NCBI RefSeq assembly: GCF_004801905.1 | Contig: NZ_SSSN01000014.1 | Location: forward strand, 91,928-155,927 | Reading direction: 5' to 3' | Length of the DNA: 64,000 bases | From: Orlajensenia flava | Lineage (GTDB): Bacteria; Actinomycetota; Actinomycetes; Actinomycetales; Microbacteriaceae | Part shown: positions 7,599 to 22,727 of the stretch, one piece after another | Numbering within the stretch: the first letter of the stretch is position 1 | How the letters are laid out: each line of letters begins with the position of its first letter | Notes under the pieces: model-generated | What the model was told of the DNA's origin: nothing | The model's input: only the letters and a program-made list of their open reading frames with translations | The model's database searches: none | Translations under genes and position numbers: made by a program

Positions 7599-8372
7599 GT
7601 GAGTTCGCATCCGCACGCCCAATCGAAGTACCAGGTCCGATTCGACTGGGGGCTCGCGGGCGCCGCAGCGGTGGCTACCGATGCGGACGTGGTCGTGTGG
7701 GTCGACGTCCTGGCGACGGATGCGGAGGGCTTCGACGACGAGACCTTCCCGCCCGGGGCGCTCGCGCTGCGCGGTGGCACGGCCGATGCGGCACGGGTGG
7801 CCGACGCCGTGTTGCGAGAGCAGGTGCGGCTCGGACGCCGCGCCTGGGTGGCCATCATCGCGGCCGGCGCCCGCCGCGACGACGCCGTGCGCTTCTGCGT
7901 CGAGGACCTCCTCGGCGCGGGGGCGGTGATCGACGCGCTCGCCGCCGTCGGCTTGGACTACTCCTCGCCGGAGGCGGCGGCAGCCTGCGCGGCGTTCACC
8001 GGGCTCCGCAGCGCGGTCACCCACCTGGCCACGGCGTCAGCGAGCGGTCAGGAACTCGCGGCGGCCGGGGTGCCTCTCGCCGACATCCGGGCCGCCGCCG
8101 CATCAGAGGCGCTGAGAGAGGCGCCGCCGCATCAGAGGCGCGCTGAGTGGGGTCTGACGCGCCGGGGGAATGTCGGCGCGCTGAGCGCGTCGGCCGAGCT
8201 GGGGAGCGTCGGCGCGCTGAGCGAGCATCGCCGCGGCCGGAGAGCGTCTGCCCGCCGTCATCCCGACGCCGCGGCCGCCCGGCGCCGCGCAGCTGCGGTG
8301 ATCTCACGGTGCGTCCAGGTGATGAGATTGGCCGTCGTGAAGCGCCGCCCGCAGATGCCGCACGACAGCTGA
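7599..8372 (+). CDS. 2-phosphosulfolactate phosphatase-like (ComB family) protein with aberrant C-terminus
   Basis: The first ~165 residues match the ComB family (2-phosphosulfolactate phosphatase): KYQVRFDWGLAGA, then ADVVVWVDVLA, a GTADAARVADAVL segment, and VAIIAAGARRDDAVRFCVEDLLGAGAVIDAL, ending SASGQELAAAGV. The usual short C-terminal end is replaced by about 85 residues of Ala/Arg-rich sequence encoded by internally repeated DNA (8088-8230), and the frame runs 115 bases into the convergent SprT-like gene. The tail may come from a frameshift or repeat expansion. The GTG at 7599 is supported by TACGAT (7587-7592) six bases upstream. Coenzyme M synthesis is unlikely here, so the true substrate is open. 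Confidence 0.6.
   Translation: MSSHPHAQSKYQVRFDWGLAGAAAVATDADVVVWVDVLATDAEGFDDETFPPGALALRGGTADAARVADAVLREQVRLGRRAWVAIIAAGARRDDAVRFCVEDLLGAGAVIDALAAVGLDYSSPEAAAACAAFTGLRSAVTHLATASASGQELAAAGVPLADIRAAAASEALREAPPHQRRAEWGLTRRGNVGALSASAELGSVGALSEHRRGRRASARRHPDAAAARRRAAAVISRCVQVMRLAVVKRRPQMPHDS
8088..8230. repeat. short direct repeats in the ComB-like gene tail
   Basis: GCCGCCGCATCAGAGGCGC occurs twice (near 8094 and 8125), and GTCGGCGCGCTGAGCG occurs twice (near 8170 and 8208). The duplications sit where the encoded protein departs from its family, which suggests slippage-type expansion. Confidence 0.55.
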
Positions 8373-8752
8373 CGGGTCGGGGCGCGGTGCCGGTAGTGCT
8401 CGTGACCGGATGGGCAGACCCCTACCCAGGGCGCGAGCTCATCGGCCCCGGACCCGGAGTGCGTACGATGCCCTTCGTAACCGAGTTCGCGCGCCACGGC
8501 GAGCCAGCGGGCGCCATGTCCCGCCTTGGGGCCGGCCATCGCGTGGGCCACCTCGTGCAACAGGATCTGGTGGATCTCATCGTCCTCGTAGCGCGCGGCG
8601 AGGTAGCGCGAGACGGTGATGCGGTGGTCGGAGTAGTTGCACAGCCCGGCCCGCTTCTTGGCGTTGTCGAAACCGAACGACCACACAGCCGCGTCGAGGT
8701 GCAGCGCGATGAGGGCGTTCGCCCACCGCGTCACCCGGGTCAGATCGGCCAT
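8258..8752 (-). CDS. SprT-like zinc metalloprotease-type protein
   Basis: A 164-residue SprT-like protein. It carries the zinc-protease motif HEVAHAM followed by KAGHGARW, which supplies the third ligand region. A C-terminal zinc-ribbon-like part has CPSGHEH and CGICGRRF. The SprT/Spartan family includes DNA-protein crosslink proteases, but bacterial single-domain members are poorly characterised. The ATG at 8752 is preferred: TAAATT (minus strand, 8760-8765) lies seven bases upstream. Its 3' end overlaps the tail of the ComB-like gene, and it is downstream of the sugar dehydrogenase on the same strand. Confidence 0.75.
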   Translation of the reverse strand: MADLTRVTRWANALIALHLDAAVWSFGFDNAKKRAGLCNYSDHRITVSRYLAARYEDDEIHQILLHEVAHAMAGPKAGHGARWLAVARELGYEGHRTHSGSGADELAPWVGVCPSGHEHYRHRAPTRQLSCGICGRRFTTANLITWTHREITAAARRRAAAASG

Positions 8753-8807
8753 GCAGAGAAATTTACCCCCGCCCGGGGACACGATCGGGCGTTGTCCACA
8801 GGTCTCG

Positions 8808-9935
8808 TCAGGTCGTACCGAGGGCGACCCGGTAGAGGCGGTCGTCGCCGGATCGCGGGTCTCCCCGGCCGTCCGTGTTGTTGGTGATGAACCAGAGCGA
8901 ACCGTCGGGTCCGGCGACGGCGTCGCGGATGCGCCCGTACGTGCCAGCGAACCAGGCGGTCGGCGCGTCGGTGGCGTCCGGCCTGATCGACCACACCCGC
9001 TCGCCGCGGAGGCCGGTCATGAACAGAGTGTCGCTGACGATCGCGAGTCCGCTCGGACTGGCATCCGACGTCGGCCACTGCGTCACGGGATCGGTGAATC
9101 GGCTGTCGCCCGCCACGCCCTCGACCACGGGCCAGCCGTAATTCGCCCCCGGCGTGATGACGTTCAACTCGTCCCAGGTGTTCTGCCCGAATTCGCTCGC
9201 GTACATCGTGCCGACCGAATCCCAGGCGATGCCCTGCGGATTGCGGTGTCCCATGCTCCAGACGAGGGTGCCGAACGGATTGCCATCCGGCACGCCGCCC
9301 GTCGGTGTCATCCGTAGAATCTTGCCATTGAGGGAGGCCTTGTCCTGGGCCCGGTCTCCGTTGCTCGCATCGCCCGCGGTGGCGTACAGCATGCCGTCCG
9401 GGCCGAATGCGAGCCGGCCGCCATCGTGATTGCCCGCCTTGGCGATGCCGGTGAGGATCGTCTCGGGTTCGCCGAGGCCGAGCGAACCGGGGGAGCCGGT
9501 GAGCGGCATCCGCTCGATCCGGTTGTCATCGGATGCCGTCAGGTAGGCGTAGACCCAGTCTCCCTCCGGCAGGAACGCGAGGCCCAGCAATCCGCCCTCT
9601 CCACTCGGCTGGACACCGTCGACGTGGGCGGCCACCCGGGTGGAACCATCGGGAAGCAGCTCGAGCACGTCGGCGGTGTCGCGCTCGCTGATGAGCGTTG
9701 CGCCATCCGGCAACCGCAGGATCGACCACGGCGCGTCCAGCCCGGATGCGAGCTCGGTCGGCTCTCCGGCCGGCTGGACCGCGGGCGACAGAGCACGCGT
9801 CTCGGCCGTACCGGACGGACGCGGCGCGGGCATCGTCGTGATCGGCGTGACCTGCGGCCCCGAGGCGCACCCCGCGAGGAGGGCAGCCGTTGCCGCGGCG
9901 AGCGCGGCGGAGCCGATCCGTCTCCGCATCGTCAT
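8808..9935 (-). CDS. PQQ-dependent sugar (glucose/sorbosone) dehydrogenase, lipoprotein
   Basis: A 375-residue secreted lipoprotein. The signal peptide MTMRRRIGSAALAAA ends at lipobox LLAGC (Cys23), then a Thr/Pro linker leads into the six-bladed propeller of the aldose sugar dehydrogenase family. Typical parts are LDAPWSILRLPDG, the GGLLGLAFLP block, the NHDGGRLAFGPDG segment and GHRNPQGIAWD. Enzymes of this family oxidise aldoses with PQQ, but many actinobacterial homologues have unproven activity. No PQQ synthesis genes are in the window. The start could also be ATG 9956; 9935 gives the best signal peptide. Confidence 0.85.
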   Translation of the reverse strand: MTMRRRIGSAALAAATAALLAGCASGPQVTPITTMPAPRPSGTAETRALSPAVQPAGEPTELASGLDAPWSILRLPDGATLISERDTADVLELLPDGSTRVAAHVDGVQPSGEGGLLGLAFLPEGDWVYAYLTASDDNRIERMPLTGSPGSLGLGEPETILTGIAKAGNHDGGRLAFGPDGMLYATAGDASNGDRAQDKASLNGKILRMTPTGGVPDGNPFGTLVWSMGHRNPQGIAWDSVGTMYASEFGQNTWDELNVITPGANYGWPVVEGVAGDSRFTDPVTQWPTSDASPSGLAIVSDTLFMTGLRGERVWSIRPDATDAPTAWFAGTYGRIRDAVAGPDGSLWFITNNTDGRGDPRSGDDRLYRVALGTT

Positions 9936-10086
9936 CGTGGCTGGCCCGTCATCCATCCAGTCTGCGCGAAGAGGGCTGCGGTGACCACCCCTGCCGGCTG
10001 GCCGAGCGCGTCGGCCACACTTGCCCATCCCGACTCGATCGCCGACACCGTCGCGCGGGTGATGCGCGGATCGTAAGAATGGGGTC

Positions 10087-10827
10087 ATGGATCTCAACTG
10101 CGACCTCGGCGAGGGGTTCGACGACGACGAGGCCCTGTTCGCGCTGGTGTCCAGCGCCAACATCGCCTGCGGCGGGCACGCGGGTGACGACGAGAGCATG
10201 CGCGCCAGCTGCCGGCTGGCGCTCGCCAACGGCGTGAGCGTCGGAGCACATCCGTCCTACCCGGATCGCGAGCACTTCGGTCGCCGCCCCATGGAGCTGG
10301 ACGCCGCGCAGCTGACGGCGTCCGTGCTCCAGCAGATCGGCCGTCTCCGGGACGCGGGACGGGCGACCGGCGTCACCGTCCGATACGTCAAGCCGCACGG
10401 GGCGCTCTACAACCGCATCGCGGTCGACGTCGCGCAGGCCGACGCCGTCGCGGCTGCTGTTGCGATCGCCGGTGCCGACCAGCCGCTCATGCTGCTCGGG
10501 CCAGCCGGATCGCTCGTGGCGGACGCGGCAGCTCGAGTCGGCGTGGCGTTCCAGCGCGAGGCGTTCATCGATCGCGCGTACAACGCCGACGGCACGCTCG
10601 TCTCGAGAGAAACCCCCGGTGCTGTCATCGGTGATCCCGAAGCGGCAGCCCGCCGAGCCGTCGCGATCTCAACGACCGCGCGCATCGACGCCATCGACGG
10701 GCGGTCGGTAGCGCTCGCAGCCGACTCGCTCTGCGTCCACGGGGACACCCCCGGTGCGGTGGAGGTCGCCCGAGCCGTGCGCGCGGCACTCGGTCACGCC
10801 GGCGTCGCGATCGGGCCGTTCTCGTGA
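10087..10827 (+). CDS. pxpA: 5-oxoprolinase subunit PxpA (LamB/YcsF family)
   Basis: A 246-residue PxpA. Signature stretches are MDLNCDLGEGF at the start, SSANIACGGHAGD, GAHPSYPDREHFGRR and VKPHGALYNR, and a C-terminal CVHGDTPGAVEVAR. With PxpB and PxpC it forms the ATP-dependent enzyme that opens 5-oxoproline (pyroglutamate) to glutamate, repairing a damaged metabolite. It is first in a tight three-gene operon, and its stop overlaps the PxpB start. AAGAAT (10075-10080) lies six bases before the ATG, so the operon mRNA may be leaderless. Confidence 0.93.
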   Translation: MDLNCDLGEGFDDDEALFALVSSANIACGGHAGDDESMRASCRLALANGVSVGAHPSYPDREHFGRRPMELDAAQLTASVLQQIGRLRDAGRATGVTVRYVKPHGALYNRIAVDVAQADAVAAAVAIAGADQPLMLLGPAGSLVADAAARVGVAFQREAFIDRAYNADGTLVSRETPGAVIGDPEAAARRAVAISTTARIDAIDGRSVALAADSLCVHGDTPGAVEVARAVRAALGHAGVAIGPFS

Positions 10828-11447
10828 ACGGCCTCCGCATCCGCCCGAGCGGCGACCGGGCACTGCTGGTCGACCTCGACACCCTCGACGCGGTCGTCGA
10901 CCTGCACGCCGTCATCGACGCGACCCGGCATCCGGCGATCGTCGACTTCGTTCCCGCTGCGCGCACGGTGCTCGTCGTGATCGACTCGACCGTCGCCCCG
11001 GTGTCGAACGTCAGGACGTGGCTCGAGGCGGTGGCTGCCGCGCCGACCGCCCGACGTCGTGCGACCGCCCCCGTAACCATCGACGTCACCTACGACGGAG
11101 CCGACCTGGGAGTGACCTCGGAACTGCTCGGCGTCTCGGTCGCGCAGCTCGTCGAGCGACACACCGCGGCGGATTGGTCGGTCGCCTTCAGCGGTTTCGT
11201 GCCCGGATTCGCGTATCTCGTGAGCGACGACTGGCCGTTCGAGGTTCCCCGGCTCGACGCGCCGCGCACCCGCGTGCCGGCAGGAGCCGTCGGTCTGGCC
11301 GGCGAGTTCGGCGGTGTCTATCCGCGCGAGAGTCCGGGAGGCTGGCGGCTGATCGGGCAGACCCACGCGGTGCTCTGGGCGACGGATGCGCAGCCGCCCG
11401 CCCTACTCGCGCCCGGCGCGCGTGTGCGATTCAGGAGGGCGTCGTGA
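10824..11447 (+). CDS. pxpB: 5-oxoprolinase subunit PxpB (KipI-like)
   Basis: A 207-residue PxpB/KipI-type subunit. It opens LRIRPSGDRALLVDL, carries the cyclophilin-like domain core AFSGFVPGFAYL, then VPRLDAPRTRVPAGAV, the FGGVYPRESPGGW block and LIGQT. It starts with a GTG that overlaps the PxpA stop (GTGA), and its own TGA overlaps the PxpC GTG in the same way, so the three subunits are translationally coupled. That fits a stoichiometric complex. PxpB and PxpC form the part that phosphorylates and opens the lactam. Confidence 0.92.
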   Translation: MNGLRIRPSGDRALLVDLDTLDAVVDLHAVIDATRHPAIVDFVPAARTVLVVIDSTVAPVSNVRTWLEAVAAAPTARRRATAPVTIDVTYDGADLGVTSELLGVSVAQLVERHTAADWSVAFSGFVPGFAYLVSDDWPFEVPRLDAPRTRVPAGAVGLAGEFGGVYPRESPGGWRLIGQTHAVLWATDAQPPALLAPGARVRFRRAS

Positions 11448-12316
11448 TCGAGGTCGTCGCCCCCGGACCGCTGAGCCTCATCGAGGACCTCGGCCGGCCC
11501 GGCCATGCCGATGTCGGGGTCACCCGATCGGGCGCGCTCGACCGGCGAGCGCTGACGCTGGCGAATCGACTGGTGGGCAACCAAGAGGCAGCGGCGGCCA
11601 TCGAGGTGACCGTCGGCGGCCTGTTCGTCCGGTTCGAGGAGCCGACGTGGTTCGCCGTGACCGGTGCGTGGGGGCCCATGAGCCTCAGCGGTTCCGACTG
11701 CCCGTCCGACACCGCCGTCCTCGCCCGCGGCGGTTCAGTCCTCAGCCTCGGCCCCGCGGACCACGGGGCGCGCTACTACGTCGCGGTGCGTGGCGGCATC
11801 GACGTCGACCTCGTGCTCGGGTCACGCTCGACGGACACGCTCTCGGGGCTCGGCCCGGCGCCGCTCGCCGCGGGCGACATGCTGCCAGTCGGGCGGATGG
11901 CATCCGTTCCCATTCCGGCAGTAGACACCCTGACGCTATCGGCCCCGACGGATGGACCCGTGGATGTCGCCGTGCACCTCGGGCCGCGCGATGACTGGTT
12001 CAGCGAGGAGGCGCTCGTGGCGCTGTTCGATTCGGCCTGGACAGTCGGCGCCGACTCGAACCGCATCGGCATGCGCCTCGGCGGGCCTGCGCTGGAGCGC
12101 TCGGGCGTGGGCTCGGGCGAACTGCGCAGCGAGGGCATGGTCGGCGGGTCGATCCAGGTGTCGCCGTCAGGGCAGCCGACGGTCCTGCTGGCCGATCATC
12201 CCGTGACAGGCGGCTATCCCGTGATCGCCGTGGTCGCCGACGCCGATCTCGACACCTTCGCCCAGTTGAGGCCGGGCCAGTCCGTCCGATTCCGCCACGC
12301 CCCGCCGTTACCCTGA
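11444..12316 (+). CDS. pxpC: 5-oxoprolinase subunit PxpC (KipA / biotin-dependent carboxyltransferase-like)
   Basis: A 290-residue PxpC. It begins VIEVVAPGPLSLIEDLGRPG, followed by SGALDRRALTLANRLVGN, the YYVAVRGGID segment, and the late blocks SNRIGMRLGG and DHPVTGGYPVI. The GTG at 11444 overlaps the PxpB stop codon. Homologues are often mislabelled allophanate hydrolase or urea carboxylase because of the shared fold. No transporter is linked. The repeat tract starts right after its stop, and no hairpin terminator is evident. Confidence 0.92.
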   Translation: MIEVVAPGPLSLIEDLGRPGHADVGVTRSGALDRRALTLANRLVGNQEAAAAIEVTVGGLFVRFEEPTWFAVTGAWGPMSLSGSDCPSDTAVLARGGSVLSLGPADHGARYYVAVRGGIDVDLVLGSRSTDTLSGLGPAPLAAGDMLPVGRMASVPIPAVDTLTLSAPTDGPVDVAVHLGPRDDWFSEEALVALFDSAWTVGADSNRIGMRLGGPALERSGVGSGELRSEGMVGGSIQVSPSGQPTVLLADHPVTGGYPVIAVVADADLDTFAQLRPGQSVRFRHAPPLP

Positions 12317-12325
12317 GCCCTCCGG

Positions 12326-12690
12326 TGCCATAACGCGCATCCGCTCGAGCGATGGTCCACGGGTCGCTCTCTACTCGGTGCAATAACGCGCATCCCGCGA
12401 CGGGACGGTGCCATAACGCGCATCCGCTCGCCGCAGAACTTAGGCAGGCAGGCGCATCGACGGTGCACAACGCGCGCATCCGCTCGCCGATAACTGGGAC
12501 CATCGGGCGCCGCCGTGCGACAACCCGCATGCCTCGTCGGAACGGTGCCGTAACGCGCATCCGGCGGCAAAAGGGTGCCATAACGCGCATCCGCGCGAGC
12601 GACGATCCAGGGGTCGCTGCCGATTCGGTGCAATAACGCGCATCCCGCGCCGGGACGGCGCCATAACGCGCATCCGCTCGCCGCTGACGC
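12326..12690. repeat. tandem/interspersed repeat array with core ATAACGCGCATCC
   Basis: Nine imperfect copies of a ~30-base unit with core TGCCATAACGCGCATCCG start near 12326, 12379, 12409, 12461, 12515, 12546, 12576, 12629 and 12659. Spacing is about 30 or about 53 bases. A larger ~90-base block (GAGCGA..GGTCGCT..CGGTGCAATAACGCGCATCCC..) occurs twice, near 12346 and 12597. The array fills the 413-base gap between pxpC and the convergent spermidine-synthase-like gene. Frames through it give repetitive peptides such as GERMRVMAPSRR, which I treat as spurious. Confidence 0.88.
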
Positions 12691-12729
12691 GAGCCACCGC
12701 GCCATCCGCAGCGCGACCTCCGCCCCGGC

Positions 12730-13602
12730 TCAGGGCCGGCTGAGAAAGATCGACCGCGCCGGCGGAGGGGACGGGATCGCCGTGGCATCCACCACCGGCG
12801 CCGCTCCCGCCACGAAGTTGACCAGTTCGCGTCCGGCGACGAGCTTCGCGTGGGCGGGGTCGGCGGCGAGCAGCCGCGGCATCCGCTCGAACGGCAGCGG
12901 CGCGTTCGACGCGAACATCACGACGTTCCCGAAGCGCTTCGACTTGAGCATCTGCGTGTCCGTCGCGATCGCCGTGTCGGTGAACACGCTCGCGAGGGTC
13001 GCCGCCTGCCCCCGGGCGAACGCGAGTCCGGCGCCGTCCGCGACGTTGACCGCGACGATCCCGCGCTCGCTCAGCAGCGGCGCGATCAACGCATAGAACT
13101 CGCGGCTCGTCACGTGCGCCGGCGTCCGCGCCCCCGCGAAGACGTCCACGACGACGAGATCGACGGTTCCACGCAGGCCGGGCGGCAGCTTTCCGAGCAC
13201 CTCGCGGGCGTCCCCGTGACGGATGCGCACCTGCTCGCCGCGCGGCAACGGCAGGTTCTCGCGAATGAAGTCGACCAGCCCGCTGTCGTACTCGATCACC
13301 TGCTGGCGCGATCCCGGGCGCGTCACCGCGACGTAGCGGGGAAGCGTCAAGGCCCCCCCGCCGAGGTGCAGGGCGGTGATGGGGGAGCCGAGCGGCGCCA
13401 CCAGGTCGACGGCGTGGCCGATCCGCCGCACGTATTCGAAGTGCAGGTTCTGCGGGTTCTCGAGGTCGACGCTCGATTGGGGAGTGCCGTCCACGATGAG
13501 GGTGAACACGCCGGGCTCGTGACGGTCCTCCTCGAGGCGCGCGTGCAGCCCGCTGCTCAGCGTGCGCTCGGGCGTCGCCGCCTCACTCCGGTCACCGCGC
13601 AT
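12730..13602 (-). CDS. spermidine-synthase-like SAM-dependent protein, copy 1
   Basis: A 290-residue Rossmann-fold protein resembling spermidine synthases and fused-type homologues. The SAM-binding loop is LHLGGGALTLPRY, followed by the acidic end of strand 2 (VIEYDSGLVDFI), HGDAREVLGKL, and VDLVVVDVFAGARTP. True aminopropyltransferases have GGGDG in the first loop; here the Asp is replaced (GGGAL), so spermidine synthesis is doubtful. The start is supported by TAGCGT (minus strand, 13609-13614) six bases before the ATG at 13602. A paralogue lies just upstream at 13938-14663. Confidence 0.75.
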   Translation of the reverse strand: MRGDRSEAATPERTLSSGLHARLEEDRHEPGVFTLIVDGTPQSSVDLENPQNLHFEYVRRIGHAVDLVAPLGSPITALHLGGGALTLPRYVAVTRPGSRQQVIEYDSGLVDFIRENLPLPRGEQVRIRHGDAREVLGKLPPGLRGTVDLVVVDVFAGARTPAHVTSREFYALIAPLLSERGIVAVNVADGAGLAFARGQAATLASVFTDTAIATDTQMLKSKRFGNVVMFASNAPLPFERMPRLLAADPAHAKLVAGRELVNFVAGAAPVVDATAIPSPPPARSIFLSRP

Positions 13603-13937
13603 GATCCAACGCTAGTCGCCGCGCCGTAGCTCGGCAGCGTGAGGACCGGCTTGCGGCGCGGCATCCATGACCGGTCAGCGGATGCCCCGAGCCACACGCC
13701 GTGCGAGCGCGCACCGGGGCGGCGTGTCGTCTCCGGCATCCGCTGACTTGTCGCACGAGCGACCGAGATGGCCGCGAGCCGCGAGCCGCGAGCCGCGAGC
13801 CGCGAGCCGCGAGCCGCGAGACGCGAGACGTGTGCCCTAAGACGTGAGCCGCGAGCCGCGAGCCGCGAGCTGTGAGCCGCGGGCCCCGAGCCGCGGACCG
13901 CGAGCCGAGCAGCCGTCCCGCCACCGCCGACCGGTGC
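13603..13937. repeat. intergenic region with GAGCCGC heptamer microsatellite (13771-13909)
   Basis: Between 13771 and about 13909 the heptamer GAGCCGC is repeated many times in near-perfect tandem, with a diverged middle (GAGACGTGTGCCC, GACGTGAGCC). The remainder of this 335-base gap holds the leaderless promoter of the downstream paralogue at its left end and otherwise nothing I recognise. It separates two paralogous genes on the same strand. Confidence 0.8.
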
Positions 13938-14663
13938 TCAGTCGACCTCCACGGTCACCGGATGCGGTCCGCGCCGTTCGAGCTCGGGCGCGAGCCGCGA
14001 AACCAGCTCGTCGTCGCCACCGACGAGCACGATGTTGCCCGCCTCCTCGCCCGCCATCACGCGAGCGGGAGCCACGGCGAGCGTCGCCTCCACGACCCGG
14101 GCGAGCTCGTGACGCTGCGCGTGCGCCTGGATGCGCGACGGCCCGTCGGCGACGTTCACCGCGATCGCCCCTCCGAGCGCCACGAGCGGGATGAGGGAGG
14201 CGAAGAACCCCTGCACTCCGACGTACTCCGGCGACTCGAGCGCCTCGTAGATGTCGACGATGGCGACGTCGAACGCTATCTCATCCGACGCAGCCAGCTC
14301 GCCGAGGGAGCGCAGCGCATCCGCGTAGACGAAGGCGACGTCGGCGCCGGATGGCAACGGAAGCCGATCGAGGACGAACTCGGTCTGCTCGCGGTCGATG
14401 TCCACCACGACCTGGTGGGAGTCGGGACGGGTGAGCGCGACGTAGCGCGCCATCGTCAGCCCGCCCCCTCCGAGATGGAGCACGCGGATGGGCGCACCCG
14501 GGTCGGCGATGAGGTCGATGACGTGCCCGATGCGGCGGGTGTACTCGAAGAACAGCCGGCCCGGATCCGACGGATCGACATGCGACTGACGGATGCCCCC
14601 GACGCTCAGCACCCAGCTGCCCGGCACGAAGGAATCCTCGTACAGCCGGAAGGAGTCGCCCAC
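13938..14663 (-). CDS. spermidine-synthase-like SAM-dependent protein, copy 2
   Basis: A 241-residue paralogue of the 12730-13602 product. Shared blocks include FFEYTRRIGHVIDLIADPG, the SAM loop LHLGGGGLTMARYVALTRP, and VAIVDIYEALESPEYV. Again GGGDG is not conserved (GGGGL), so I would not call it an aminopropyltransferase. It starts with GTG at 14663; TAGTGT (minus strand, 14671-14676) lies seven bases upstream. The two copies plus the repeat between them look like an old tandem duplication. It is divergent from rpoB. Confidence 0.75.
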   Translation of the reverse strand: MGDSFRLYEDSFVPGSWVLSVGGIRQSHVDPSDPGRLFFEYTRRIGHVIDLIADPGAPIRVLHLGGGGLTMARYVALTRPDSHQVVVDIDREQTEFVLDRLPLPSGADVAFVYADALRSLGELAASDEIAFDVAIVDIYEALESPEYVGVQGFFASLIPLVALGGAIAVNVADGPSRIQAHAQRHELARVVEATLAVAPARVMAGEEAGNIVLVGGDDELVSRLAPELERRGPHPVTVEVD

Positions 14664-14743
14664 GCATCCGACACTACTGCGCGCGAGAATCGGCGCTTCG
14701 CCGTGCAGTTGCAGGCACCCGGCGGGGCACGGAGACGGGAATA

Positions 14744-14762
14744 AACCCGCCGCCCGCGGGTT
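14744..14762. terminator. short GC hairpin upstream of the rpoB promoter
   Basis: AACCCGC (14744-14750), loop CGCCC, GCGGGTT (14756-14762). It lies upstream of the rpoB promoter and could block transcription entering from the left. Without a T-tract the role is uncertain. Confidence 0.3.
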
Positions 14763-14796
14763 ATACCTGAGAATTCGCAGGAGGTCAAGAATCGAG

Positions 14797-14825
14797 TGGA
14801 CAGATGGCCCACAAATGGATATGCT
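14797..14825 (+). promoter_or_regulatory. rpoBC promoter
   Basis: TGGACA at 14797-14802, a 17-base spacer, and TATGCT at 14820-14825 form a good housekeeping-sigma promoter. Transcription would begin near 14832, giving an rpoB leader of about 148 bases. Confidence 0.65.
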
Positions 14826-14979
14826 TGATCTTTGCGCTCCCAGACGTCACTGTGCCTTCATATTGCGGTCGGCCCTGCGTGCCCGTTCTTCACCGGGCGC
14901 CACGCATCACAGGTTCTGCGGAGTACTCCACCACGACAGACGGTAACGAGACCCGACGGGGTCCACGGAGGTTATTTCC

Positions 14980-18471
<3,492 letters not shown>

Positions 18472-18515
18472 GCCCGGCCACCACACGATTTTCGACAACT
18501 TTCCAAGGAGAGAAA

Positions 18516-22436
<3,921 letters not shown>

Positions 22437-22450
22437 TAGCTGACACGACA

Positions 22451-22480
22451 GGGCCCCGCATCCACCCGGATGCGGGGCCC
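22451..22480 (+). terminator. rpoBC transcription terminator
   Basis: A 13-base-pair perfect stem, GGGCCCCGCATCC (22451-22463) with GGATGCGGGGCCC (22468-22480), and a four-base loop, 14 bases after the rpoC stop. It is followed by TTCGTCAT, so the U-tract is weak, as is common in high-GC actinobacteria. Confidence 0.88.
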
Positions 22481-22652
22481 TTCGTCATCCCCGCTTCAAC
22501 CGTTGGGCAGTAGAGGTCGTGTCGGGGCGGCGCGACACCGCACTTTTCAGGAGCGGAACCGGGTCGCGGGGCTCTCCGGCGGCATCCGGATGCGCGACAC
22601 GCGCTCCACTCCTGAATTGGGGGCGGGGTGAGAATGTCCTGATCTGGCTCTA

Positions 22653-22680
22653 TTGCGGAAAGCCGTCGACCCCCTATGCT
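22653..22680 (+). promoter_or_regulatory. promoter of the LAETG surface-protein gene
   Basis: TTGCGG at 22653-22658, a 16-base spacer, and TATGCT at 22675-22680. Transcription would start near 22687, giving a ~41-base leader with AGGGGG six bases before the GTG start at 22728. Confidence 0.6.
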
Positions 22681-22727
22681 CATCACGTGCTCTCGCCGCT
22701 CGCGAGATCCGGATCAGGGGGATTCTC

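Larger units (their letters stand above)
14664..14979. other. rpoB upstream region and 5' leader
   Basis: A 316-base divergent region. It holds, left to right, the copy-2 gene promoter, a hairpin AACCCGC/GCGGGTT at 14744-14762, the rpoB promoter at 14797-14825, and a leader of about 148 bases ending in GGAGG at 14967-14971. No ORF here is convincing. Confidence 0.6.

Noticed and set aside
12326-12690. Possible CRISPR array
   Set aside because: Units are degenerate, the spacing is mostly 30 or 53 bases with little unique sequence between copies, and there are no cas genes.
12000-12788. Minus-strand reading frames across the repeat array
   Set aside because: The peptides (repeated RMRVMAP..RRGMRV) only reflect the DNA repeats and overlap pxpC.
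14796-14828. Ten-codon upstream ORF (GTG GAC AGA ...) with AGGAGG in the rpoB leader
   Set aside because: It coincides with the -35 (TGGACA) and -10 (TATGCT) boxes, so it is upstream of transcription; the Shine-Dalgarno spacing of 11 bases is also poor.
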